This document shows, piece by piece, positions 27,653 to 36,101 of a stretch of 64,000 bases of DNA. The notes below the pieces were generated by a model that was given only the letters and a program-made list of their open reading frames with translations, made no database searches and was not told the DNA's origin. The stretch is from the NCBI GenBank assembly GCA_038225855.1, contig JBBRQU010000003.1, positions 62,001 to 126,000 on the forward strand. The letters are read 5' to 3'. The first letter of the stretch is position 1. Every line of letters begins with the position of its first letter. The DNA is from CAHJXF01 sp038225855. Lineage in GTDB: Bacteria > Pseudomonadota > Gammaproteobacteria > Burkholderiales > Burkholderiaceae_D. The position numbers were made by a program, and so were the translations under genes.

Positions 27653-28916
27653 GATTTCCGTGATCCCGAAAAGCATGCGGCGCAGGCAGTGGATCGAACA
27701 GATTGCACCGGGCATCTTTCTTTTCATCTTGCCGTTCACGCACACGACGCCGCTGCGCCTGCTCTGTCTCGCGTTATCGCTGATTGTCCTTGTCGCTTCG
27801 ATTGCGCTGAACGCCAAGCGCCGTGCGGCCTTCGTTGCGCCTTCGCCGCCATTCCTGGCAGCGGTCGCGTTCTGGTTCCTGGTCTCGATCGTCGCATGCT
27901 TCAGCAGCATCGAACCCTCGTATTCGTGGGGGGAATTTCGCAACGAGGTCGTGTATCCACTGGTCGCCTTTTCGGTCTTTTACTGGCTGACCGATGACGC
28001 CGGCGCGTGGCGCACATGGCGTGCGATCCTGCTTGCCTCGTTTTGCGGAGTTTCCGTCCTCGCCATCGCCAGTTACCTGCAAGATCGCGAGTGGTTGAGA
28101 AGCAGTTTCGTCGGCGACCGCAACGCGTACAGCACCTACGTGGCGCTGATGTTCCCGTTGCTGATGCTCACGTGTACGCGCGCGGCGAGTTCTCGCTGGC
28201 GCCTGGCAGCGGGCGCTGCTTTGATCCTTGCACTGGTGTCGGGCGGCTTGACGCTGAACCGCAATCTCTGGTTTGCGCTCGGCGCCGAGACGTTCGTGTT
28301 TGCGATCTTGTTCCTCGTGCGTGCCGACAAGGGCATCAGAATTTCGCGTCGCAGCGTTCTCCTCGTCGGCCTCGTGATTGCCGTTTTCGCCGCCAGCTTC
28401 GTGCTCGTGAATCGCGAAAGAAATCTGGCTCTGACCAACGATGCCAGGCAGGCGCAATTGAATTTCTCGAACGACCCCAGGCTGGAAATCTGGGCCTACG
28501 CAGGGCAGTACATTCGCCAGCGCCCAATGTCCGGCTACGGCTATGGCCGTGGAATCCTGCGCAACGACTTTCGGACCCACTTCAATGATCCGCTCAAATG
28601 GCACGGCCATAACGTCGTCGTCGACTACGCGCTCGAGGCGGGTGTACCCGGAGCACTCGCGATCATCGTTCTCTTCGCCGCGTTCTATGGTCGCAGCATC
28701 AGGCTCTATCGTTCGGACGGAAGAAACGAAACCAGGGACTGGCAGTTCGGCGCGTGTGGTCTGGCAATGCTCGTCGGCATCACGATCAAGATGATGACCG
28801 ACGATATTCTGATCCGTGAGAACTCGCTTTTGTTCTGGTCGATTTTCGGGATGATGTGGGGCCTGGCTTCGCATCGCTTCGAGGGGCTTCATGAGCCTCG
28901 TTTGCAAGACGCATGA
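27645..28916 (+). CDS. O-antigen ligase/polymerase (Wzy/WaaL-like) membrane protein
   Basis: The 423-residue polytopic inner-membrane protein has about ten hydrophobic helices and the Wzy_C-type periplasmic loop, with NDPRLEIWAYAGQYIRQRP, GYGYGRGILRNDF and HGHNVVVDYALEAGVPG. The last segment resembles the conserved HN region of WaaL ligases. It would join O-antigen to lipid A-core or polymerise glycan units. Coupling is tight: 8-bp overlap with the GT9 gene and an ATGA overlap with murU. Ligase and polymerase cannot be separated by sequence reading alone. Confidence 0.8.
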   Translation: MVEISVIPKSMRRRQWIEQIAPGIFLFILPFTHTTPLRLLCLALSLIVLVASIALNAKRRAAFVAPSPPFLAAVAFWFLVSIVACFSSIEPSYSWGEFRNEVVYPLVAFSVFYWLTDDAGAWRTWRAILLASFCGVSVLAIASYLQDREWLRSSFVGDRNAYSTYVALMFPLLMLTCTRAASSRWRLAAGAALILALVSGGLTLNRNLWFALGAETFVFAILFLVRADKGIRISRRSVLLVGLVIAVFAASFVLVNRERNLALTNDARQAQLNFSNDPRLEIWAYAGQYIRQRPMSGYGYGRGILRNDFRTHFNDPLKWHGHNVVVDYALEAGVPGALAIIVLFAAFYGRSIRLYRSDGRNETRDWQFGACGLAMLVGITIKMMTDDILIRENSLLFWSIFGMMWGLASHRFEGLHEPRLQDA

Positions 28917-29653
28917 AAGCGATGATCCTCGCGGCCGGCCGCGGAGAGCGCATGCGGCCGTTGACCGATACGACGCCCAAGCCGCTGTTGCAGGTTGCCG
29001 GCAAGGCACTGATCGTCTGGCAGATCGAGCGCCTCGTGAAAGCGGGCTTCGACGATCTCGTGATCAATCACGCGTGGCTCGGATCGCAACTCGAAGATGC
29101 GATCGCCGATGGCTCGCGTTGGGGCGCACGCATCGCGTGGTCGCGCGAAGCGACAGCGCTCGAAACCGCGGGCGGCATCGTGACTGCGCTGCCGCTCCTC
29201 GAAGCCGGGGGGCGCGATGAACCCTTCGTCGTCGTCAGCGCAGACATCTACACCGACTACGATTACGCGCGCCTTGGCCATGTCGTCCGTGCCATGCGGA
29301 TCGACTATCCGCAACGCGCCGCACATCTCGTGCTGACCGACAACCCGCCGTATCACCCGCTTGGCGACATGGCGCTCGTGAATGGACGTATCGCCGGACT
29401 CGTCGCGGGCCGCAGCGCTCGCGAAGGCGCATCGCTGCGCACTTACGCGAACGTCGGCGTGTTCCATCCGCGCGTGTTCGATGGCTTGCCGGCGTGCGTG
29501 CCGCTCGCGCTTTTTCCGTGGGCCTATGCGCTCGCGAACGAGGGCCGCGCCACAGGCGAAATCTTTCACGGCGCGTGGGACAACCTCGGCACGCCCGAAC
29601 AGCTCCGCGCGCTCGACGAGCGCTTGCAGCGAGACCGGGCCACACATGGCTGA
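28913..29653 (+). CDS. murU: N-acetylmuramate alpha-1-phosphate uridylyltransferase
   Basis: MurU makes UDP-MurNAc from MurNAc-1-phosphate, completing the salvage route begun by AmgK. The nucleotidyltransferase signature is complete: MILAAGRGERMRPLTD, TPKPLLQVAGKALI and VVSADIYTDYDYA. At 246 aa it is slightly longer than the ~225 norm. In most genomes murU directly follows amgK; here two LPS-type genes lie between, all with overlaps or very short gaps. Confidence 0.93.
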   Translation: MKAMILAAGRGERMRPLTDTTPKPLLQVAGKALIVWQIERLVKAGFDDLVINHAWLGSQLEDAIADGSRWGARIAWSREATALETAGGIVTALPLLEAGGRDEPFVVVSADIYTDYDYARLGHVVRAMRIDYPQRAAHLVLTDNPPYHPLGDMALVNGRIAGLVAGRSAREGASLRTYANVGVFHPRVFDGLPACVPLALFPWAYALANEGRATGEIFHGAWDNLGTPEQLRALDERLQRDRATHG

Positions 29654-30950
29654 TCACAGGACCGAGCTCCCGATTCGCGACTTCGTCATCTGCGGCGCGG
29701 GTCCGGCGGGCGCCGCGTGCGCGCTGTTCCTGCGCGAGCGCGGAATCGCCGCCGACCGCATCGCCCTCATCGATGCGCGAACGCGCGAAGCGGCTGCGAA
29801 GGACGATCGCATGATCGCGATTTCGCATGGCAGCGCGACCCTGCTCGCACGCATCGGCGCGTGGCGCGGCGGCGCGCTGGCGCACGCCACGCCGATCACG
29901 AGCATCCACATCTCGCATCGCGGCCGCTTCGGCCGCACGATGATCGATCGCAGCGACTATGGCGTGCCGGCGCTGGGCTATGTGATCCGGCACGGCGATC
30001 TCACGCAAGCGCTCGATGCCGCGCTGATGCGCCAAGGGGTCGAGGCGATGCGTCCGATGCGCGTGACCGGCATCGAGCACAACGACGACGCATTGCATGT
30101 GGCAACGACGCGCGGCGATGGATCGGTCGATGCCATCCGCACGCACCACGTCATCCACGCCGAAGGCAGTCTTTTCGGCGAACTTCCGAATTCGCAGCAG
30201 CACCGCGCGATTCAACGCGATTATCGACAGACCGCGATCACCGCGTTCGTTACGCTGGCCGACAAGGCTTCACCTTCATTGACGCACACCGCGTTCGAGC
30301 GCTTCACCGAAGCGGGTCCGATCGCTCTCCTGCCGGCGCGCGACGCCGGGGCCAACCGCGAGAGCGATGCGCGGGTCGATGCGCGGGTCAATGCGCGGGT
30401 CGATGGATATGCGCTCGTATGGTGTGGTCGGCCCAAGGAAGGCGGGGAGCGTCTCGCGATGAGCGACGCCAATTTTCTCGAAGCGCTGCACGCCGCGTTC
30501 GGTGATCGATTGGGACGCTTCGGCTCGGTCGGGGAGCGACGCGCGTTTCCGCTCGGCCTCCACGCGGTCGAACAGACGGCGCGAGCGCATTCGACGACGA
30601 GCGCCGAATTCGCGATCGGCAATGCCGCGCAGGCCTTGCATCCGGTCGCAGGCCAGGGTCTCAATCTCGGGCTTCGCGATGCGTATGTGCTTGCGCATCT
30701 TCTCGCCGATGCCGATACGGCACCGGAAACAAGCGCTGCGCGCGATGCGACGGCGCTGGTTGCGCGCTTCACCGCGTCGCGCCGCGTCGATCGTGCCGCG
30801 ATCGTCGATCTTACCGACTTCATGCCGCGGATATTCGCGAATCCTCTTGCCCCGGTTGCGTGGGGCCGCGGCCTCACCCTCGCGTTGCTCGACGTGGCGC
30901 GACCACTGCGCGGCGTGTTCGCGCGGCAGATGATGAACGGACGACGCTGA
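29646..30950 (+). CDS. UbiH/VisC-type FAD-dependent aromatic hydroxylase
   Basis: The 434-residue FAD monooxygenase belongs to the UbiH/UbiF/UbiI family acting in ubiquinone biosynthesis. Visible motifs are FVICGAGPAGAACALFL (FAD), DDRMIAISHGSATLL and GNAAQALHPVAGQGLNLGLRD (second FAD/substrate motif). The ATG at 29646 overlaps murU by 8 bp. An insert DARVDARVNARVDG is encoded by three copies of a 12-bp repeat (30367-30402) and looks like a slippage expansion. Which ring position it hydroxylates cannot be decided here. Confidence 0.88.
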   Translation: MADHRTELPIRDFVICGAGPAGAACALFLRERGIAADRIALIDARTREAAAKDDRMIAISHGSATLLARIGAWRGGALAHATPITSIHISHRGRFGRTMIDRSDYGVPALGYVIRHGDLTQALDAALMRQGVEAMRPMRVTGIEHNDDALHVATTRGDGSVDAIRTHHVIHAEGSLFGELPNSQQHRAIQRDYRQTAITAFVTLADKASPSLTHTAFERFTEAGPIALLPARDAGANRESDARVDARVNARVDGYALVWCGRPKEGGERLAMSDANFLEALHAAFGDRLGRFGSVGERRAFPLGLHAVEQTARAHSTTSAEFAIGNAAQALHPVAGQGLNLGLRDAYVLAHLLADADTAPETSAARDATALVARFTASRRVDRAAIVDLTDFMPRIFANPLAPVAWGRGLTLALLDVARPLRGVFARQMMNGRR

Positions 30951-31087
30951 TCGCCTTGTCGATGCGGGTGACATCGCGTCGCCCCGTCGCATGAAGCTAG
31001 AATGTCGCCCTTGCTACCGCGTCGTCTCGCGAACCATTGCCAAGGCCCTCGCGGCGAGCCTGACCCTCACTGCATACGGACTGCGCC

Positions 31088-32221
31088 ATGCCTCTGGCAT
31101 CTCTCGCTCTTTGTCGCGATCACGCATCGATCGATGCCGCATCGGATGCGGCCCGCGCGCGCAAACGGGAGACCGGTCTTCGAGTCGGTCCTTACCTGCT
31201 TTCCAATCGCGTCTTCGTCGCGCCGATGGCAGGCGTTACCGACCGGCCGTTTCGCAAACTCTGCAAGCGGCTCGGCGCGGGACATGCGGTCTCGGAGATG
31301 GCGGCGTCCAACCCGCGCCTTTGGGAGACGGTCAAGAGTTCACGCCGCACCGACCACGACGGCGAGCCCGAGCCCAGGACGGTCCAGATCGCCGGCGGCG
31401 ACGCCGCGATGCTGGCCGAGTGCGCGCGCTTCAACGTCGAGCGCGGCGCGCAGATCATCGACATCAACATGGGATGTCCCGCGAAGAAAGTGTGCAACGC
31501 CGCGGCCGGCTCCGCACTGCTGTCCGATGAAGCATTGGTCGCGCGCATTCTCGGCGCGGTCGTCGAAGCAGTCACCGTGCCTCACGGTGTTCCCGTCACG
31601 CTCAAGATCCGCACCGGGCCGCGGCGCGAGGCGCGCAATGCGTGTGCGATCGCGCGCATCGCCGAGCTTGCGGGGATCGCGATGCTGACGATCCACGGCC
31701 GCACGCGCGCCGACCTGTTTTCCGGCCACGCCGAGTACGACACCATCGCCGCCGTCAAGGCCAAGGTCGCGATTCCGGTGGTGGCCAACGGCGACATCGA
31801 GACGCCCGAGGACGCGGCGCGCGTTCTCGCCACCACGCGCGCCGATGCCGTGATGATCGGCCGGGCCGCGCAGGGCCGTCCGTGGATCTTTCGCGAGGTC
31901 GCGCACTATCTCGAACACGGCACGCATCTCGCGCCTCCTTCGATCGGCGAAGTGCGCGCGCTACTCGCCGCGCATCTCGACGACCACTATGCGTTCTACG
32001 GCGAGTTCACCGGATTGCGCACGGCGCGCAAGCACATCGGCTGGTATGTCGAAGACCTGCCGGGCGGCGAGGGGTTTCGCGCGCGCATGAACGCGATCGA
32101 GGGCTGCGACACGCAACGCGCCGAGGTCGATCGTTTCCTCGCGGGGCTCGGTCGCGATTGCGAACCGCTGCCATCGCGCATGGCCGGTCCGGACTTCGAA
32201 GCGCTGCTTGATGCAGCTTGA
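31088..32221 (+). CDS. dusB: tRNA-dihydrouridine synthase B
   Basis: This FMN enzyme reduces uridines in the tRNA D-loop. Family motifs are APMAGVTDRPFR, the catalytic-Cys segment DINMGCPAKKVCN, LTIHGRTR and ANGDIETPEDA. The 377-residue reading has about 35 non-conserved residues before RVGPYLLSNRVF, so a later start is possible. The stop codon lies inside the first unit of a 14-bp tandem array. dusB-fis-purH is a conserved order in betaproteobacteria. Confidence 0.95.
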   Translation: MPLASLALCRDHASIDAASDAARARKRETGLRVGPYLLSNRVFVAPMAGVTDRPFRKLCKRLGAGHAVSEMAASNPRLWETVKSSRRTDHDGEPEPRTVQIAGGDAAMLAECARFNVERGAQIIDINMGCPAKKVCNAAAGSALLSDEALVARILGAVVEAVTVPHGVPVTLKIRTGPRREARNACAIARIAELAGIAMLTIHGRTRADLFSGHAEYDTIAAVKAKVAIPVVANGDIETPEDAARVLATTRADAVMIGRAAQGRPWIFREVAHYLEHGTHLAPPSIGEVRALLAAHLDDHYAFYGEFTGLRTARKHIGWYVEDLPGGEGFRARMNAIEGCDTQRAEVDRFLAGLGRDCEPLPSRMAGPDFEALLDAA

Positions 32222-32306
32222 ACCCCGCAGCTTGAACCCCGCAGCTTGAACCCCGCAGCTTGAACCCCGCAACCTGAACCCCGCAACCTGAACCCGCAGC
32301 TTGAAC
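32213..32306 (+). repeat. 14-bp tandem array at the dusB stop / fis leader
   Basis: Four perfect GCAGCTTGAACCCC units (32213-32268) are followed by GCAACCTGAACCCC (32269-32282), a 13-bp version (32283-32295) and a partial GCAGCTTGAAC (32296-32306). The first unit contains the last two codons and the TGA of dusB, so the array grew from the end of the gene into the 96-bp gap before fis. It ends 11 bp before the fis ATG and so covers its ribosome-binding region. Confidence 0.95.
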
Positions 32307-32317
32307 GGCGCATCGCG

Positions 32318-32551
32318 ATGAGCAAGGAGTCGATCGAAGACTGTGTGCGCAAAAGCCTCGAGAAATATTTTCGCGACCTCGATGGCGAGACTCCGCACCA
32401 CGTTTACGAGATGGTGATGCATACCGTCGAAAAGCCGGTGCTCGAGATCGCGATGGAACGCGCGGGCGGCAATCAGTCGCAGGCAGCGGAGATCCTGGGC
32501 ATCAACCGCAATACGCTTCGAAAGAAGCTCGGCGATCACGGCCTGATTTGA
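32318..32551 (+). CDS. fis: DNA-binding protein Fis
   Basis: The 77-residue nucleoid-associated protein ends in the Fis helix-turn-helix (NQSQAAEILGINRNTLRKKL), which bends DNA and regulates stable RNA and recombination. The N-terminal ~25 residues form the usual flexible arm. It lies downstream of dusB, as in most proteobacteria, but the intervening sequence is a tandem-repeat array that could alter expression. Confidence 0.95.
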   Translation: MSKESIEDCVRKSLEKYFRDLDGETPHHVYEMVMHTVEKPVLEIAMERAGGNQSQAAEILGINRNTLRKKLGDHGLI

Positions 32552-32570
32552 TGGGGCCTGTTCACACTCG

Positions 32571-34187
32571 ATGATTCGCCGCGCGCTGCTGTCCGTATCC
32601 GACAAGATGGGCGTCGTCGCTTTCGCGAAGACGCTCGCTGCCATGAACGTCGAGCTGCTCTCGACGGGCGGCACCGCGAAGCTGCTGGCCGATGCCGGCC
32701 TGCCGGTGATCGAAGTCGCCGACTACACCGGCTTTCCGGAAATGCTCGACGGGCGCGTCAAGACGCTGCATCCCAAGGTGCATGGCGGCCTGCTTGCGCG
32801 ACGCGACGTGGCTGCGCATGTGGCGGCGATCGAGAAGCACGGCATCGGCATGATCGATCTACTGGTCGTCAATCTCTATCCGTTCGAGGCGACGGTCGCC
32901 AAGCCGGGCTGCACCCTCGACGACGCGATCGAGAATATCGACATCGGCGGTCCCGCGATGGTCCGCTCGGGTGCGAAGAACTGGAAGGACGTGACGGTCG
33001 TCACCGAGCCTGGGCAGTACGACATGGTCGAGCGCGAGTTGAAGCTTGCCGGTGACGTGTCGGATGCGACGCGCTTCGCCCTCGCGGTCGCGGCCTTCGA
33101 TCACATCGCGCGCTACGACGCCGCGATCAGCGACTACCTGTCGTCGATCGAGGCCGCATCGTCTGGAGAAAGTCCACCCGAGCGTCACCCATTCCCTTCG
33201 CAATCGAACGCGAGCTTCGTCAAGCTGCAGGACCTGCGCTACGGCGAGAATCCGCATCAGGCGGCCGCGCTCTATCGCGATCCATCGCCTCTGCCCGGCA
33301 CGCTCGTGACCGCGCGTCAGATCCAGGGCAAGGCGTTGTCGTACAACAATCTCGCGGACGCCGACGCGGCGTGGGAGTGCGTGAAGAGTTTCGACACGGG
33401 TGCCGACGGCGCGGCCTGCGTGATCGTCAAGCATGCGAACCCCTGCGGCGTCGCGATCGGGACCTCGCCGAAAGAGGCGTACGACAAAGCCTTCGCGACC
33501 GATCCCACATCGGCCTTCGGCGGCATCATCGCGTTCAATCGGCCGCTCGATGCGGCCGCCGTCGAAGCGGTGAGCAGGCAATTCGTCGAAGTGCTGATCG
33601 CGCCCGCGTATGCCGACGATGCCCTCGCGTTGCTCAAGAAGAAGACCAACCTGCGCGTGCTCGAGATCGCATCCTATGCGTCGGGTGCGTCGGCATTGCG
33701 AGCGAATCGATCGGGATGGGTCGGCCTCGACGTGAAGCGCATCGGCTCGGGACTCCTGGTCCAGACGCTCGACGAGCATAGCCTGAGCAGCGACGCGATA
33801 AAGGTCGTCACGAAGAAGAAGCCCGACGACAAGCAACTCGCCGACCTCCTCTTCGCATGGCGCGTCGCGAAGTTCGTGAAGTCCAACGCGATCGTGTTCT
33901 GCGCCGACGGCCGCACGCTCGGCGTCGGCGCGGGCCAGATGAGCCGCATCGACTCGGCGCGCATCGCGGCTATCAAAGCAGAGCATGCGGGACTGTCGTT
34001 GCAGGGATCGGCGGTCGCGTCGGACGCCTTCTTTCCGTTTCGCGATGGGCTCGATGCGGTCGTCGATGCCGGTGCATCGTGCGTGATCCAGCCGGGCGGC
34101 AGCGTGCGCGACGATGAAGTGATCGCGGCGGCCGACGAGCGCGGCATCGCGATGGTGTTCACGGGCGTGCGGCACTTCCGGCATTGA
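32571..34187 (+). CDS. purH: Bifunctional AICAR formyltransferase / IMP cyclohydrolase
   Basis: PurH catalyses the last two steps of IMP synthesis. The 538-residue protein has the N-terminal MGS-like cyclohydrolase domain (ALLSVSDKMGVVAFAK, LSTGGTAKLL, GRVKTLHPKVHGGLLARRD) and the C-terminal transformylase domain (LRYGENPHQAAALY, IVKHANPCGVAIG, AFGGIIAFNRPLD). It ends with VFTGVRHFRH as expected. It lies 19 bp after fis. Confidence 0.97.
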   Translation: MIRRALLSVSDKMGVVAFAKTLAAMNVELLSTGGTAKLLADAGLPVIEVADYTGFPEMLDGRVKTLHPKVHGGLLARRDVAAHVAAIEKHGIGMIDLLVVNLYPFEATVAKPGCTLDDAIENIDIGGPAMVRSGAKNWKDVTVVTEPGQYDMVERELKLAGDVSDATRFALAVAAFDHIARYDAAISDYLSSIEAASSGESPPERHPFPSQSNASFVKLQDLRYGENPHQAAALYRDPSPLPGTLVTARQIQGKALSYNNLADADAAWECVKSFDTGADGAACVIVKHANPCGVAIGTSPKEAYDKAFATDPTSAFGGIIAFNRPLDAAAVEAVSRQFVEVLIAPAYADDALALLKKKTNLRVLEIASYASGASALRANRSGWVGLDVKRIGSGLLVQTLDEHSLSSDAIKVVTKKKPDDKQLADLLFAWRVAKFVKSNAIVFCADGRTLGVGAGQMSRIDSARIAAIKAEHAGLSLQGSAVASDAFFPFRDGLDAVVDAGASCVIQPGGSVRDDEVIAAADERGIAMVFTGVRHFRH

Positions 34188-34243
34188 GTGACGCGGCACC
34201 GGCGGACTGCGGCGCCTATTGCGTGCATCGAGAACTGCGGTTA

Positions 34244-34267
34244 TAGTTATAACTTCCGTTATAACTA
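34244..34267. promoter_or_regulatory. Inverted-repeat operator of the AbrB/Doc module
   Basis: The arms TAGTTATAAC and GTTATAACTA form a perfect 10-bp inverted repeat with a 4-bp TTCC spacer, 15 bp before the antitoxin start. It is strikingly A+T-rich for this sequence. Antitoxins of the AbrB/MazE fold commonly autorepress by binding such palindromes, so this is the probable operator and overlaps the promoter. Confidence 0.75.
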
Positions 34268-34282
34268 ACCGATGAGGTCCTC

Positions 34283-34507
34283 GTGCATACCCTGAAGCTG
34301 TCTCAAGTCGGCAACTCTCTCGGCGTGATCATCCCGAAAGAATCCCTCGCCCGCTTCAATCTCGAAAAGGGCGACGCGCTCTATTTGACCGAAGCCCCCG
34401 GGGGCTATCGGCTGACCACCGTCAATCCCGCGTTCGAAAAGCAGATGACGGCTGCGCGCAAGATCATGAAGCAGTATCGCCACACGCTCGCTGAACTTGC
34501 CAAATAA
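34283..34507 (+). CDS. AbrB/MazE-type antitoxin
   Basis: The 74-residue protein has a swapped-hairpin AbrB/SpoVT N-terminus (LKLSQVGNSLGVIIPKESL, then YLTEAPGGYRLTTV) and a short C-terminal helix that should bind the toxin. The start is GTG at 34283 after a GAGG ribosome site; an ATG at 34272 is out of frame. It is 16 bp upstream of a Doc-family toxin gene and preceded by a palindromic operator, the standard arrangement of a type II module. Confidence 0.85.
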   Translation: MHTLKLSQVGNSLGVIIPKESLARFNLEKGDALYLTEAPGGYRLTTVNPAFEKQMTAARKIMKQYRHTLAELAK

Positions 34508-34523
34508 GAGCAGGTGATGAGCG

Positions 34524-34916
34524 ATGGAATTCGTATGGATCGACGACGCGGTCTTCGAAGCGATTCATGACGCGCAGCTTGCCGAACACGGTGGCCTCGC
34601 CGGTACAAGAGACGCGGGCTTGCTCGCGTCCGCGCTCGCGCGACCCAAACATCTGGTGGCTTATGAAGATCCCGACGTGTGCCAGTGCGCTACGGCCTAC
34701 GGCTTCGGTATTGCGCGCAACCACCCATTCATCGATGGCAGCAAACGTACCGCATTCGTTGCCGTTGCGCTGTTTCTGGAACTGAACGGGTTCACATTGT
34801 CTGCCGACGGTGCCGAATGCGTCGTCGTGATGCTTGGCGTCGCCGACGGTTCAATCGATGAACATCGTCTGGCTGCATGGATTCGTACACACGTCGAACC
34901 GCACGCCGAACGCTGA
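34524..34916 (+). CDS. Doc/Fic-family toxin
   Basis: The 130-residue protein has the Doc-type Fic motif HPFIDGSKRTAF starting at His67. The Lys in place of the second Gly of classical Fic (GxGR) marks Doc-like kinases that phosphorylate EF-Tu. Ser replaces the usual Asn before KR. It is paired with an AbrB/MazE antitoxin and lies one base upstream of ruvC (TGA 34914-34916, ruvC ATG 34918), so the toxin gene shares a transcript with DNA repair functions. Confidence 0.87.
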   Translation: MEFVWIDDAVFEAIHDAQLAEHGGLAGTRDAGLLASALARPKHLVAYEDPDVCQCATAYGFGIARNHPFIDGSKRTAFVAVALFLELNGFTLSADGAECVVVMLGVADGSIDEHRLAAWIRTHVEPHAER

Positions 34917-34917
34917 C

Positions 34918-35466
34918 ATGCGCATCCTCGGCATCGACCCCGGACTTCGCATCACCGGCTTCGGCGTGATCGACGTCGACGGACCGCGCCTGGCGTATGT
35001 GGCCAGCGGCATCGTGCGCACACCCGACGCCGAACTTCCCGAACGTTTGCGCGTGATCTTCAATGGGGTGCGCGAAGTCGTGGCCACGCATCGTCCCACA
35101 TGCGCGGCAATCGAGAAGGTCTTCGTCAACGTCAATCCGCAATCGACGCTGCTGCTCGGGCAGGCGCGCGGCGCGGCCATCTGCGCGCTGGTCGATGGCG
35201 GCATCGCCGTTTCCGAGTACACGGCATTGCAGACCAAGCAGGCGACGGTGGGCTACGGCAAGGCCAACAAGGTGCAAGTGCAGGAGATGGTCAAACGACT
35301 GCTGCGACTGTCCGGCTCGCCGAGTGCCGATGCCGCCGATGCGCTCGCATGCGCGATCTGCCATGCGCACACAGCGGCGAGCATCGCGACGATGACGCGT
35401 GCCGCGCCTGATCTCGCGCTCGGGCGTCTGCGGATGCGACGCGGGCGCATCGGAGGGCGGGTGTGA
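34918..35466 (+). CDS. ruvC: Holliday-junction resolvase RuvC
   Basis: RuvC cuts Holliday junctions with RuvAB. The 182-residue reading starts at MRILGIDPGLRITGFG (first catalytic Asp) and has AIEKVFVNVNPQST (Glu) and SADAADALACAICHAH (final Asp pair). The start is the ATG at 34918, just after the toxin stop; the frame is open upstream but reads antiphase to the toxin gene. Confidence 0.95.
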   Translation: MRILGIDPGLRITGFGVIDVDGPRLAYVASGIVRTPDAELPERLRVIFNGVREVVATHRPTCAAIEKVFVNVNPQSTLLLGQARGAAICALVDGGIAVSEYTALQTKQATVGYGKANKVQVQEMVKRLLRLSGSPSADAADALACAICHAHTAASIATMTRAAPDLALGRLRMRRGRIGGRV

Positions 35467-35551
35467 GTCAGATGCATGCAAGAGAGGCCGCAATTTCCGC
35501 TTGACCCCTCACGTATCATCTGCCCCTTCCGCGACCGAATCAGGAGGCCTC

Positions 35552-36058
35552 ATGACCATCACCATCGGTGAACGACTGCCCGACGCCACGCTGCAGGAAT
35601 TCGTGGAAGTCGAAGGCAACGGTTGCACCATCGGACCCAACAGCTTTCATGTCGAAGACCTGATTCGCGGCAAGAAGATCGCGCTCTTCGGTCTGCCCGG
35701 CGCCTTCACGCCGACGTGTTCGGTCAAGCACATGCCCGGCTACCTCGAGCTGCACGATGCGTTCAAGGCCAAAGGCATCGCCGAGATCTGGTGTGTCGCC
35801 GTCAACGACGCCTTCGTGATGGGCGCATGGGGTCGCGATCAGCACACGGTCGGCAAGGTGCGCATGATGGCCGATGGGTCGGGCGACTTCACGAAGAAGC
35901 TCGGCCTCGAATTCGACCTGACCGCGCGCGGCATGGGCGTGCGCTCGCAGCGTTATTCGATGCTGGTCGATGACGGCGTCGTCAAGCAACTGAACATCGA
36001 AGCAGGCGGCAAATTCGAAGTCAGCGATGCGGCAACGCTGTTGAAGCAGCTCGGTTGA
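35552..36058 (+). CDS. Peroxiredoxin, Prx5/hybrid type
   Basis: The 168-residue thiol peroxidase reduces H2O2 and organic peroxides. The peroxidatic Cys lies in PGAFTPTCSVKHMPGY and the conserved Arg in GMGVRSQRYSMLVDDG. The start is ATG 35552 after an AGGAGG site. No glutaredoxin domain is fused, so reduction must come from a separate Grx/GSH system. It lies between ruvC and ruvA, an insertion into the usual ruvCA order. Confidence 0.93.
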   Translation: MTITIGERLPDATLQEFVEVEGNGCTIGPNSFHVEDLIRGKKIALFGLPGAFTPTCSVKHMPGYLELHDAFKAKGIAEIWCVAVNDAFVMGAWGRDQHTVGKVRMMADGSGDFTKKLGLEFDLTARGMGVRSQRYSMLVDDGVVKQLNIEAGGKFEVSDAATLLKQLG

Positions 36059-36101
36059 TCGCGGCTTTGTTCAATCACGCATCGCATCGCGAGGATCGCG
36101 C

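Noticed and set aside
32213..32306. CRISPR-like array
   Set aside because: Units are contiguous 14-mers without spacers and begin inside the dusB stop, so this is a simple tandem repeat.
34188..34282. Additional small gene between purH and the antitoxin
   Set aside because: No ribosome site or conserved reading; the region is explained by the palindromic operator and promoter.
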